Below, one piece after another: positions 26,730-35,177 of a stretch of DNA of 64,000 nt. A program made the translations under genes and the position numbers. The stretch comes from Cognatitamlana onchidii. GTDB lineage: Bacteria > Bacteroidota > Bacteroidia > Flavobacteriales > Flavobacteriaceae. The stretch spans positions 186,001-250,000 of the forward strand of contig NZ_SRWZ01000005.1 in NCBI RefSeq assembly GCF_004804355.1. The letters are read 5' to 3'. The notes beneath the pieces are model-generated. The model was not told the origin of the DNA and ran no database searches. It worked only from the letters and a program-made list of their open reading frames with translations. Every line of letters begins with the position of its first letter. The stretch's first letter is position 1.

Positions 26730-27928
26730 AAAAGGGTATCCCCATAGTCATCATACTTATTGGACTGGTTATAACCGCCTCCATAGTGCTGAGCATCAAC
26801 CGTTATAGAACGGTTGACTGGGAAGAGTCTTACAACGAAAAAAGCAATAAACCTTATGGGGTTAGTATCTTGTACAAAGAGCTTACGAATCTTTTTGACA
26901 ACCATAAGATTCGAACGGTTTACCACCAGCCGGCCGGCTATTTAAAGGCCCATAAAACCGATGGTTCTGGCAACCATATCGCTCAAGGAAACTATATTAT
27001 TATTGGTAATTCTAATTATTTGGAAGATGATTCTGTTAATGAACTTTTAAAGTTCGTAGATTCTGGTAACACCCTATTTATTTCTGATTATAATTTTCAT
27101 CAAAAGCTTCATGACACGTTGCAAGTTTCTACAAACTATGTGAAAAATGAAAAAGACAGCATCTCACATCTTTTTTTAAACTACCATACCAAACAAGGCT
27201 TTGAAATTGACCGAAATGAAGGTCATAGCTATTTCTCTGAATTCGAATCTAACTACGGCATATTAGGACATTCTAAAATAGATTCTAAATGCGTTAATTT
27301 TCTGGAAATCCCTTTTGGTAATGGCACTATCTATTTACACACAGAACCAAAAGTGTTTACCAACTACCATCTTCTAAAGGACAATACCTATCAATATGTG
27401 GAAGCTGCTTTATCGGTTTTACAGGATAATAATGTATATTTTGATTCATACACTAAAATTCAAACAGGCTATGGTGGTCATGTCGAAAAAGAATCAAATC
27501 TAAGTTGGTTTCTTGAACAAGCTTCTTTTAGATGGGCATGGTATACAACAATTATTCTTGGAGTTCTGTTCATGATTTTTAATGCCAAACGAAGACAGCG
27601 TACCATTAAAATAATTAAACCGTTGCAAAACACCACCGTTGGCTTTGTAAAAACAGTATCTAATTTATACTTTGAAACCCAAGATCATAAAAATCTTATT
27701 GATAAAAAAATCACTTATTTCCTAGAAAAAATAAGAACAGACTATAACTTAAGTACTTCCAATCTTAATGATGAATTTATTAAAAAACTAGCATCAAAAT
27801 CAAACAAGAAAACAGAAGACGTTAAAAAAATCATCAACTTTATTAATTGGTTAAGAAGTAAAAATGAGTTCTTTGAAGAAAACTTAATAAAACTAAACAG
27901 ACATATTGAATCATTTTATTCAAAATAA
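26726..27928 (+). CDS. DUF4350-type protein of MoxR cluster
   Basis: 400 residues. An N-terminal helix (VIILIGLVITASIVL) anchors an extracytoplasmic domain with GVSILYKELTNLF and NYIIIGNSNYLEDDSVNELLKFVDSGNTLFIS, the DUF4350 (ThuA/amidotransferase-like) pattern. A second helix near 270-285 (WYTTIILGVLFMIFNA) leads to a ~115-residue cytoplasmic helical tail. It starts 4 bp inside the preceding gene and stops 2 bp before MoxR. It likely links the cytoplasmic ATPase to the envelope, by inference. Confidence 0.7.
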   Translation: MKKGIPIVIILIGLVITASIVLSINRYRTVDWEESYNEKSNKPYGVSILYKELTNLFDNHKIRTVYHQPAGYLKAHKTDGSGNHIAQGNYIIIGNSNYLEDDSVNELLKFVDSGNTLFISDYNFHQKLHDTLQVSTNYVKNEKDSISHLFLNYHTKQGFEIDRNEGHSYFSEFESNYGILGHSKIDSKCVNFLEIPFGNGTIYLHTEPKVFTNYHLLKDNTYQYVEAALSVLQDNNVYFDSYTKIQTGYGGHVEKESNLSWFLEQASFRWAWYTTIILGVLFMIFNAKRRQRTIKIIKPLQNTTVGFVKTVSNLYFETQDHKNLIDKKITYFLEKIRTDYNLSTSNLNDEFIKKLASKSNKKTEDVKKIINFINWLRSKNEFFEENLIKLNRHIESFYSK

Positions 27929-27930
27929 TT

Positions 27931-28983
27931 ATGGACGAAAATAAACCACCCCAAGATCATGAAAAGGGTTTAGCTAATCGAGCAACAGAGGGCAACACAT
28001 CTAAAGAAGATTCGTTACAGTTTGAAAACAGACTAAACCTTTCAGAACTTCAAAATAGTGTTCAAAGGATAAAGCAGGAAATTGGGAATATAATTGTTGG
28101 CCAAACCGACATGGTTGATATGCTTATTGCATCACTTTTAGCAAAAGGGCACGCGCTCATTGAAGGTGTCCCGGGAGTAGCAAAAACTATTACTGCAAAG
28201 CTTTTAGCTAAATCTTTTAGCGTAGGTTTTAGCAGAATTCAGTTTACCCCAGATTTAATGCCCAGCGATATTTTAGGGACCTCCGTATTCAATCTTAAAG
28301 ACTCTGAATTTGAGTTTAAGAAAGGCCCTATTTTTTCAAACATGATCTTAATTGATGAAATAAATAGAGCACCCGCCAAAACCCAAGCTGCCTTATTTGA
28401 AGTTATGGAAGAACAACAAATAACTATTGACGGAAACAAATTTATATTAGACACGCCTTTTATGGTGCTAGCAACCCAAAATCCGATTGAACAAGAAGGC
28501 ACTTATAGGTTACCCGAGGCTCAACTTGATAGATTCTTATTTAAAATTGATGTTAATCACCCCAATTTGGGAGAAGAAATAGAAATTCTTGTAAGAGAGC
28601 ATCAACTAAAAAATAAAAATAAAACCGACGGAATAACCCCGTTTTTAACGGCGTCACAAATTTCGGAATATCAAAATTTAGTTACACAGGTTTTAGTTGA
28701 AGAACACCTGCTTAATTATATTGCTCAAATTATTGTTGCTACAAGAAACAATCCTTTTTTATACTTAGGAGCCTCTCCTAGAGCTTCAATTGCAATCTTA
28801 AAATCTAGTAAGGCTTTTGCGGCTATGAATGGTCGTGACTTTGTTACTCCCGAAGATATAAAACGTGCGGCGACACCTGTTTTGCAACATCGTGTTATTG
28901 TTACGCCAGAACGCGAAATGGAGGGTGTAAACAGTAAACAAATTATTAGGGAAATAATAGAAACTGTTGAAATCCCAAGGTAA
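27931..28983 (+). CDS. MoxR-family AAA+ ATPase
   Basis: 350 residues. Walker A GVPGVAKT (79-86), Walker B MILIDEINRAPAKTQ (D142, E143) and sensor 1 VLATQNPIEQEGTYRLPEAQLDRF are all present, as in MoxR proteins. The ~40-residue N-terminal extension is acidic and not conserved. MoxR ATPases act as chaperone-like partners of vWA/DUF58 proteins; here DUF58 follows after a small DUF805 gene. It probably drives assembly or remodelling of a membrane complex made of the other cluster proteins. Confidence 0.93.
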   Translation: MDENKPPQDHEKGLANRATEGNTSKEDSLQFENRLNLSELQNSVQRIKQEIGNIIVGQTDMVDMLIASLLAKGHALIEGVPGVAKTITAKLLAKSFSVGFSRIQFTPDLMPSDILGTSVFNLKDSEFEFKKGPIFSNMILIDEINRAPAKTQAALFEVMEEQQITIDGNKFILDTPFMVLATQNPIEQEGTYRLPEAQLDRFLFKIDVNHPNLGEEIEILVREHQLKNKNKTDGITPFLTASQISEYQNLVTQVLVEEHLLNYIAQIIVATRNNPFLYLGASPRASIAILKSSKAFAAMNGRDFVTPEDIKRAATPVLQHRVIVTPEREMEGVNSKQIIREIIETVEIPR

Positions 28984-28986
28984 ATT

Positions 28987-29346
28987 ATGTTTAAAAATAT
29001 CTTTTCGTTTGAAGGCAGAATTAGAAGAACTGAATATGGCTTAACCTATATTGGTTATATAATAATAGCGAACATATCGGATGTTCTTGAAATTTTTTAC
29101 AACATTAAAACATCAATAGTCATAAAACTTATTATTCTAATTCCCATGCTATGGATCTTATTAGCACAGGGAGCTAAACGCTGCCATGACAGAGGAAACA
29201 GTGGGTGGTATCAAATTATTCCCTTTTATGTGTTTTGGATGATTTTTGCAGATAGCGACCACGGCCCTAATGAATATGGCGAAAACCCCAAAGGTATCGG
29301 AAATCATGATGACATTGAAGATATAGGCAAGCCCATAGAATTCTAA
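28987..29346 (+). CDS. DUF805-family small membrane protein
   Basis: 119 residues. The N-terminus FSFEGRIRRTEYG is the DUF805 opening motif (F-x-GR-xR-x-EY). Helices span about 18-35, 43-60 and 72-90, and the RCHDRGNSGWYQIIPF block is present. The C-terminal tail is hydrophilic (SDHGPNEYGENP). It is inserted between MoxR (3 bp) and DUF58 (17 bp), which usually sit side by side. Function of DUF805 is unknown. Confidence 0.8.
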   Translation: MFKNIFSFEGRIRRTEYGLTYIGYIIIANISDVLEIFYNIKTSIVIKLIILIPMLWILLAQGAKRCHDRGNSGWYQIIPFYVFWMIFADSDHGPNEYGENPKGIGNHDDIEDIGKPIEF

Positions 29347-29363
29347 ACTGCAAATATTACAAC

Positions 29364-30695
29364 TTGAAACTGTTTAAATCGTTTTACATACAACCCCGTT
29401 TTTTTTATGCTGGCATAAGCATTGTTGTATTATTTGCTTTAAGCTATTTTGTTCCGTTACTATTTAATATAGCTCAGCTTTCAATTTTGGTATTGGTACT
29501 TTTAGTGTTTTGTGATTTTCTAATGGTCTTTGCTGGAAAAAAAAGAATTGAAGCCACTCGCCAATTGCCAGATAAATTATCTAATGGAGACAAAAATTTG
29601 GTAACCCTTCATATCACAAACAGCTACACCTTTACGGCTTATTTAGATATTATTGATGAGATTCCGGAACAATTTCAAATACGAGATTTTAAAATTAAGG
29701 CACATATCAGTTCTCAAAAATCAAAAAGTGTTAACTATTGGCTTACCCCAAAAGAGCGTGGCGAGTATTACTTTGGAAGCCTTAACATTTATGCCCATTC
29801 TATCGTTAATTTGGTTGCAAAGCGTTTCTCCTTTCATAAAGATACCATGGTGCCCACCTACCCTAGCTTTTTACAACTAAAAAAGTTTGAATTACTAAAC
29901 ATTAACAGGAACTCATTAGAATATGGACTTAAAAAAGTAAGGCGTTTAGGACATTCAATGGAATTTGAACAAATAAAAGACTATGTAATTGGTGATGATT
30001 TAAGAACCATAAATTGGAAGGCTACGGCAAAGAAAAATCAACTTATGGTTAATCAATTTCAAGATGAAAAATCACAACCTGTTTATGCGGTTATTGATAA
30101 AGGTCGGGTAATGAAAATGCCTTTCAATGGTTTAAGTCTACTTGATTACGCCATAAATTCAACTTTAGTGTTAAGTCATATTATTCTAAAAAAACACGAT
30201 AAAGCAGGTATGTTGTCGTTTTCAAAAAAAATTAACAATGTGGTGGTTGCTGAGAGAAGAAGTACCCAAATGCAGCTTATTCTGGAATCTTTATACAATA
30301 TTAAAACAGACTTCTACGAAAGTGATTTTAACCGATTATATGGTAACATAAAAAAGCACATTACCCATCGTAGTCTTATCTTAATTTACACCAATTTTGA
30401 AACCCTGGATGGACTTAATAGGCAACTACCTTATTTAAAAGCTATTAACAAAAGTCATTTATTGGTAGTTATATTCTTTAAAAACAATGAGTTAAAACAA
30501 CTTATAACCAGCAAAGCAGAAACGACCCAGCAAGTTTATGATAAAGTAATAGCCGAAAAATTTGCTTTTGAAAAGCGTTTAATCGTGAACGAGTTAAAAA
30601 AATATGGTATTTATTCTATTTTAACTACTCCAGAAAACCTAACTATAGATACCATAAATAAATACCTAGAATTCAAATCTAGAGGTCTTTTTTAA
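29364..30695 (+). CDS. DUF58-family protein (vWA-like), MoxR partner
   Basis: 443 residues read from a TTG start (29364), which yields the typical N-terminus with two hydrophobic helices (FFYAGISIVVLFALSYFV and LLVLVLLVFCDFLM). The DUF58 motif is in GHSMEFEQIKDYVIGDDLRTINWKATAKKNQLMVNQF near residues 195-230. A vWA-like domain follows (QPVYAVIDKGRVM, THRSLILIYTNF). DUF58 proteins form pairs with MoxR ATPases. It ends the operon started by SpoIIM, convergent with dps. Confidence 0.85.
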   Translation: MKLFKSFYIQPRFFYAGISIVVLFALSYFVPLLFNIAQLSILVLVLLVFCDFLMVFAGKKRIEATRQLPDKLSNGDKNLVTLHITNSYTFTAYLDIIDEIPEQFQIRDFKIKAHISSQKSKSVNYWLTPKERGEYYFGSLNIYAHSIVNLVAKRFSFHKDTMVPTYPSFLQLKKFELLNINRNSLEYGLKKVRRLGHSMEFEQIKDYVIGDDLRTINWKATAKKNQLMVNQFQDEKSQPVYAVIDKGRVMKMPFNGLSLLDYAINSTLVLSHIILKKHDKAGMLSFSKKINNVVVAERRSTQMQLILESLYNIKTDFYESDFNRLYGNIKKHITHRSLILIYTNFETLDGLNRQLPYLKAINKSHLLVVIFFKNNELKQLITSKAETTQQVYDKVIAEKFAFEKRLIVNELKKYGIYSILTTPENLTIDTINKYLEFKSRGLF

Positions 30696-30761
30696 ATACA
30701 TAATTGAGAATATTTTATATTCAAAAAACGCCTTCAAGTTTCTTGCAACCCAAGTAGCAAC

Positions 30762-31241
30762 TTAAACAGTTTCACTTAACCAAGCATTCATCATCCAGAC
30801 GGTTTTTTCCTGCTCAGATATAAAATCCCCCATCATTGAATTAGTCCCTTCATCATTAGCCTCTGCTGATTTGTCTAAAATTTGTCGTTCTATTTTTAAC
30901 AATTCAGTTAAGGAATCTACAATTAACTTAACAGCCTTCTCATCTTGTGAAACGTTTTTCCCAACAGGTACTTGCGCATTCTGGTTATAATCGGAAAAGG
31001 TATGCAGCGGTGTCTCTCCTAGTGTTAAAATACGCTCGGCTATTTCATCTACTTTTATATTCGTATCTGTATAAAGCTCTTCAAATTTTGTGTGCAAATC
31101 GAAAAATGCTTTCCCTTTTATATTCCAGTGAATTCCTCTTAAATTCTGGTAATAAACTTGAAAGTTAGCCAATAATTGATTCAAATCACTCGCTAAAACC
31201 TTTGCTTTTTCAGCATCTAATCCAATACTATTTAATTTCAT
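30762..31241 (-). CDS. dps: Dps-family ferritin-like DNA-protection protein
   Basis: 159 residues. All intersubunit ferroxidase ligands are seen: H38 (GIHWNI), H50 (FDLHTKFEEL), E54, D65 and E69. These match E. coli H51, H63, D67, D78 and E82 in spacing. Dps forms a 12-mer that oxidises Fe(II) with peroxide and stores it, and may cover DNA. No signal peptide. It is divergent from oxyR over 103 bp, which supports OxyR control. Confidence 0.93.
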   Translation of the reverse strand: MKLNSIGLDAEKAKVLASDLNQLLANFQVYYQNLRGIHWNIKGKAFFDLHTKFEELYTDTNIKVDEIAERILTLGETPLHTFSDYNQNAQVPVGKNVSQDEKAVKLIVDSLTELLKIERQILDKSAEANDEGTNSMMGDFISEQEKTVWMMNAWLSETV

Positions 31242-31291
31242 CTCTTGTATAATTTACTTACAACAAATTTAACTTATAATAAACCGTAATT

Positions 31292-31308
31292 TCAATAAGT
31301 TTTATTGA
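31292..31308. promoter_or_regulatory. Candidate OxyR operator between dps and oxyR
   Basis: TCAATAA-GTT-TTATTGA, perfect 7-bp arms with a 3-bp spacer, in the middle of the 103-bp divergent dps-oxyR gap. LysR-type regulators often bind such T-rich dyads next to their own gene. The assignment to OxyR is inferred from position. Confidence 0.4.
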
Positions 31309-31344
31309 TGATTTTTATATTTTTATAGCCTAAATTGATACCAA

Positions 31345-32283
31345 ATGACTATTACCCAATTATATTACGTTTTGGCAGTTGCCGAAAACCAAAATTTCAC
31401 AAAGGCTGCCGAAAAATGCTTTGTTACGCAACCAACTTTGAGCATGCAAATTCAGAAACTGGAGGATCAGTTGGACGTTCAAATTTTCGATAGAAGTAAA
31501 AAGCCCATAGAATTAACAGATGTAGGCAAAAAAATAGTAACGCAAGCTAGAAATATTGTTAATGAATCTTACAGAATTCAAGATATTGTAGATCAGCAAA
31601 AGGGTTTTATTGGTGGCGAGTTTAAACTAGGTATTATTCCTACCATAATGCCTACTCTACTGCCTATGTTTTTAAAAGCTTTCATAAAAAAACATCCAAA
31701 AGTAAAACTTAAAATAGAAGAGTTAACCACTGAAGAGATTATTGCCAGAATAAAAGATGGACACCTTGATGCCGCTATTGCAGCTACACCTCTTGAGGAC
31801 GACACCATAAGAGAGCGTGTCTTATATTTTGAACCTTTTGTAAGTTATATCCCAGAAGGCCATAGATTACATAATAATAAAAAAATAGACGCTTCGGATT
31901 TAGACATTAACGACATGTTACTCCTTGAGGATGGTCATTGTTTTAGAGATGGTGTTATTAATTTATGTAAGGCTTTTAAGGATCATTCCGATGATAATTT
32001 TCAACTTGAAAGTGGTAGTATAGAAACGCTTATTAAATTGTCAAACGAAGGTTTAGGTATGACTCTGCTTCCTTACCTACACACTCTAGAAGTTCACGAT
32101 AAAGAAAAAAAGAATTTACATTATTTTAACGAACCAGCTCCTGCAAGAGAGGTTAGTATCATTTATCACAAAAGTGAATTAAAAATGCAAATTATTGAAG
32201 CTCTTCAAGATGTGATTTCAGGAATTATTAGAGGTGCTATTGCATTTCAAAATGTACAGATTATAAGTCCTCTGCCAAGATAA
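31345..32283 (+). CDS. oxyR: Hydrogen-peroxide-sensing LysR-type regulator OxyR
   Basis: 312 residues. The N-terminal winged helix-turn-helix is FTKAAEKCFVTQPTLSMQIQKLE. The effector domain has the redox pair C199 and C208 in EDGHCFRDGVINLC, the same numbering and spacing as E. coli OxyR. Oxidation to a disulfide switches transcription of peroxide-defence genes. It is divergent from dps, a classic target. Confidence 0.92.
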   Translation: MTITQLYYVLAVAENQNFTKAAEKCFVTQPTLSMQIQKLEDQLDVQIFDRSKKPIELTDVGKKIVTQARNIVNESYRIQDIVDQQKGFIGGEFKLGIIPTIMPTLLPMFLKAFIKKHPKVKLKIEELTTEEIIARIKDGHLDAAIAATPLEDDTIRERVLYFEPFVSYIPEGHRLHNNKKIDASDLDINDMLLLEDGHCFRDGVINLCKAFKDHSDDNFQLESGSIETLIKLSNEGLGMTLLPYLHTLEVHDKEKKNLHYFNEPAPAREVSIIYHKSELKMQIIEALQDVISGIIRGAIAFQNVQIISPLPR

Positions 32284-32424
32284 GCTGATAGTACATTTAC
32301 TAAAGCAAGCCATAAAAAAACTAAAATGAACGAAGTTGTCATAAATTATTTCATTATTATCTCATTCTAGAATGCAGCTGTTTACTCTTAAAGGTGCTAA
32401 ACTATAAACAGCGACGTTATTGCA

Positions 32425-32457
32425 TAAAAAAAGCGACTAAATAAGTCGCTTTTTTAT
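32425..32457. terminator. Bidirectional terminator
   Basis: Stem AAGCGACT (32431-32438), loop of 5, stem AGTCGCTT (32444-32451), flanked by an A-run on the left and a T-run on the right. It sits at the 3' end of the 65-residue gene (minus strand) and ~140 bp after oxyR (plus strand), so it can serve both. Confidence 0.8.
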
Positions 32458-32654
32458 TATGCTTTTAAATAAATTAAACATTGATTTAATTCTGGGTTTT
32501 GCTGTACTAGAGAATGAATAAAAATTTTAAGCTCTTCAATCTCATAAGGCAACAATCTTTGCAATGCCTTCTGTACTTCTTTGCAAAACAACGTGGTGTC
32601 AAAACTAACTTTATTAAGTACCGTTTTGGTATACTCTAACATTGCTCTCGCCAT
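32457..32654 (-). CDS. Small conserved-type hypothetical protein
   Basis: 65 residues, soluble, helical: RAMLEYTKTVLNKVSFDTTLF, then CKEVQKALQRLLPYEIEELKIF and NPELNQCLIYLKA. No signal peptide or known domain. It is followed directly by a strong hairpin terminator and is preceded by its own 120-bp upstream region, which supports a real monocistronic gene. I recall similar small proteins in Flavobacteria but no function. Confidence 0.6.
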   Translation of the reverse strand: MARAMLEYTKTVLNKVSFDTTLFCKEVQKALQRLLPYEIEELKIFIHSLVQQNPELNQCLIYLKA

Positions 32655-32776
32655 TGTTTTGTTTAAGTTTAGGTTAAATTAATAGTAGATTTTCTTTATA
32701 GGCTACGTCTTTTTAAATAACATCTAAATTTACTAAAAAATTGTGTATCATGTTATTTTTAAAACAAAATTAACAT

Positions 32777-33577
32777 TTAAAATCGGTTGTCCCCATCAAG
32801 TAAATCTCCCAAGCCCCCAAGCACACTCCCTTCTCCTTTATTCTTACCGCCTCCTTGAGGTGCAGACGCCAATACACGCCCTGCCAACCTGCTAAACGGT
32901 AAGGATTGAATATATACGGTTCCAGGACCTTGAAGCTTAGCAAAAAACAATCCTTCACCACCAAAAATAGTGTTCTTTATGCCACCCACAAATTCAATAT
33001 TGTAATCAATTGTTTGATCGAACCCGATGATGCAACCCGTATCTACCCTTAAGACTTCTCCTTGCTTAAGTTCTTTCATGGCCATAGTTCCTCCTGCATG
33101 CACAAAGGCCATACCATCACCTTCTAACTTTTGCATAATAAAGCCCTCGCCTCCAAACAACCCCCTACCAAGGCGTTTTGAAAACTCCATTCCTATACTC
33201 ACGCCTTTAGCTGCACAGAGGAAAGCATCCTTTTGACAAATAAATTTGTTCCCAAACTTTTTTAAGTCTATTGGAATAATCTTTCCGGGATAAGGAGACG
33301 CAAACGACACCTTACATTTATCTGAAAGTGTGTTATAAAAGGCGGTCATAAACAAACTTTCTCCAGTAAGAATTCTTTTTCCAGCTCCTAGAATTTGACC
33401 TAAAAAACCAGAATCTCTTTTGGAGCCATCACCAAATATGGTTTCCATTTTGATACCATCGTCCATCATCATAAAACTACCTGCTTCTGCTACCACGCCC
33501 TCACGAGGATCTAGTTCTATTTCTACGTATTGCATTTCTTCTCCATAGATATTATAATCAATTTCGTGTGCGGTCAT
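32777..33577 (-). CDS. TIGR00266/AIM24-family protein
   Basis: 266 residues. The family opening [20 protein letters not shown] is followed by [15 protein letters not shown] and a glycine-rich beta-prism pattern ([21 protein letters not shown] near 225-245). No signal peptide. The last ~30 residues are Gly-rich ([14 protein letters not shown]). Family function is unknown. It is followed upstream by a DUF4442 protein on the same strand, with 67 bp between. Confidence 0.85.
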   Translation of the reverse strand: MTAHEIDYNIYGEEMQYVEIELDPREGVVAEAGSFMMMDDGIKMETIFGDGSKRDSGFLGQILGAGKRILTGESLFMTAFYNTLSDKCKVSFASPYPGKIIPIDLKKFGNKFICQKDAFLCAAKGVSIGMEFSKRLGRGLFGGEGFIMQKLEGDGMAFVHAGGTMAMKELKQGEVLRVDTGCIIGFDQTIDYNIEFVGGIKNTIFGGEGLFFAKLQGPGTVYIQSLPFSRLAGRVLASAPQGGGKNKGEGSVLGGLGDLLDGDNRF

Positions 33578-33644
33578 TTTAATCGTTTTTTTTGTTAATT
33601 ACATGTTTGTTGACAGAATCTTAGTTTTGTTACAAATAAATTAA

Positions 33645-34100
33645 TCAAGTCTTTAGCTTAATACTCCATTCGAAAGTAAAAGAGGATACTTCGTCTCCAT
33701 GCTCATCAACTCCAACCGATTTTAAATCTATGGTTTGACCTTCTCCTGTTTGTATCGCTTTACTTAGAACCTCATCAATTAAATGTCCGTCGTAACACGT
33801 AAAACTAATTCTACCCGTTGCTTTTTTTGTGAACCTAGCTTGGTTTGAAGTAACTAACATTGAAATACGTTTCCCAGACGATTGAATTTTTGAGGTCATG
33901 ATAGCTCCAGTAGAAAACTCGGCAGCCATACCTTGAACCGCCCAAAACATTGACTTAAATGGATTTTGATTAATCCATCTGTGTTTTACCGTTACAACAC
34001 ATTTATTAGTATCAAGATACTTGGTTCTTACCCCGCACATAAAAGCTGCCGGTAATTTAAAAATGATAAAACCATTTAATTTTCTGGGGGTTAAACTCAT
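33645..34100 (-). CDS. DUF4442 hot-dog-fold protein
   Basis: 151 residues. The layout fits hot-dog thioesterase relatives of the DUF4442 family: PAAFMCGVRTKYLDTNKCVVTVKHRWINQNPFKSMFWAVQGMAAEFSTG, where NPFKSMFWAVQGMAAE is the central helix. A catalytic Asp/Glu typical of active thioesterases is not obvious beyond E of the helix. Cytoplasmic. Probably co-transcribed with the TIGR00266 gene. Confidence 0.75.
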   Translation of the reverse strand: MSLTPRKLNGFIIFKLPAAFMCGVRTKYLDTNKCVVTVKHRWINQNPFKSMFWAVQGMAAEFSTGAIMTSKIQSSGKRISMLVTSNQARFTKKATGRISFTCYDGHLIDEVLSKAIQTGEGQTIDLKSVGVDEHGDEVSSFTFEWSIKLKT

Positions 34101-34260
34101 AATTCTTAGTATTTAATTGGCACTAAGTTATAAAAACTAAAAAGACCTTTATTTGTTAATATTATGTTAAATTTAAGTACTATGCGTAACATAATACCTG
34201 TTTTTAGACATATATTTGCATAAGAAACTATTATATGTTTTAACATCAATCAAAAAAATC

Positions 34261-34707
34261 ATGATAACTAATCATCAAAAAAACATTGCCACCTTTATTC
34301 ATTTATCTACCTTCAGCAGGTTTATAATTCCCTTTGGTAACTTTATTGGTCCTTTAATTCTTTGGATTTCCAACAAGGATAAATCTGAATTCATTGATGC
34401 CCATGGAAAGCAAGCTATCAATTTCCAAATAAGCATTTTGTTATATGCCGTTATTTTAGGATCCATAACAATCCCCTTTTTTATATTTAAGTTACTTAGC
34501 GATTTTGACTTTATGGATTTTAACGGCTTTCATGATTTTCATATTAGTCTTGGTAAACCATCACCACTATTATACCTAGGTGGTTTTTTGGGAGCTTTAG
34601 CCATTATAGCATTTATCATAGAATTAATACTCATTGTAGTTGCCAGTTTAAAAGCTAGAGATGGCGAGCTTTATAAGTACCCCTTAACCATTAATTTTTT
34701 CAAATAA
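34261..34707 (+). CDS. DUF4870-type membrane protein
   Basis: About 148 residues from the ATG at 34261; the open frame extends back to a TTG at 34216 that adds 15 unlikely residues. Features: FIHLSTFSRFIIPFGNFIGPLILW, the DUF4870 motif, then FIDAHGKQAINFQISILLY and three hydrophobic helices, ending DGELYKYPLTINFF. Function unknown. It precedes the PadR-PspC-GIN genes on the same strand by 126 bp. Confidence 0.82.
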   Translation: MITNHQKNIATFIHLSTFSRFIIPFGNFIGPLILWISNKDKSEFIDAHGKQAINFQISILLYAVILGSITIPFFIFKLLSDFDFMDFNGFHDFHISLGKPSPLLYLGGFLGALAIIAFIIELILIVVASLKARDGELYKYPLTINFFK

Positions 34708-34832
34708 ATGGCTCCTATTAAAAACAGACAAAAAGAATTTCATCAATAATCATCATCAATCGGTACTGAACTCGTTTCAGCACAAAATCAATCAAAAAAT
34801 GAACAGTTTTACAACATTAAAAGAATGACACT

Positions 34833-35177
34833 ATGAAAATAGAAAACACAAAAGCTCAAATGCGTAAAGGCGTCCTAGAATTCTGCATACTTTCGGTCTT
34901 AAAAGACAACGATGCTTATGTAGCAGAAATACTAGGCACCTTGAAAGACGCAAAACTGCTTGTGGTTGAAGGTACTATTTATCCGTTACTAACGCGCCTT
35001 AAAAACGCCGGACTTTTAAACTATAGATGGGAAGAATCCACATCTGGACCACCGAGAAAATATTATGGGTTAACAGAAACTGGCAAGCTCTTCTTAAAAG
35101 AACTAGACACCACATGGAACGAATTACAAAACGCGGTTAATATAGTAACCGCAAAAAAAACAACTAACAATGAATAA
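34833..35177 (+). CDS. PadR-family transcriptional regulator
   Basis: 114 residues. Winged helix-turn-helix with MRKGVLEFCILSVLKDNDAYVAEIL, the LLVVEGTIYPLLTRLKNAGLL recognition helix region and WEESTSGPPRKYYGLTETG wing. PadR proteins usually repress nearby membrane-stress genes. It overlaps the PspC gene by 8 bp, so the two are coupled and the regulator likely controls this operon. Confidence 0.92.
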   Translation: MKIENTKAQMRKGVLEFCILSVLKDNDAYVAEILGTLKDAKLLVVEGTIYPLLTRLKNAGLLNYRWEESTSGPPRKYYGLTETGKLFLKELDTTWNELQNAVNIVTAKKTTNNE

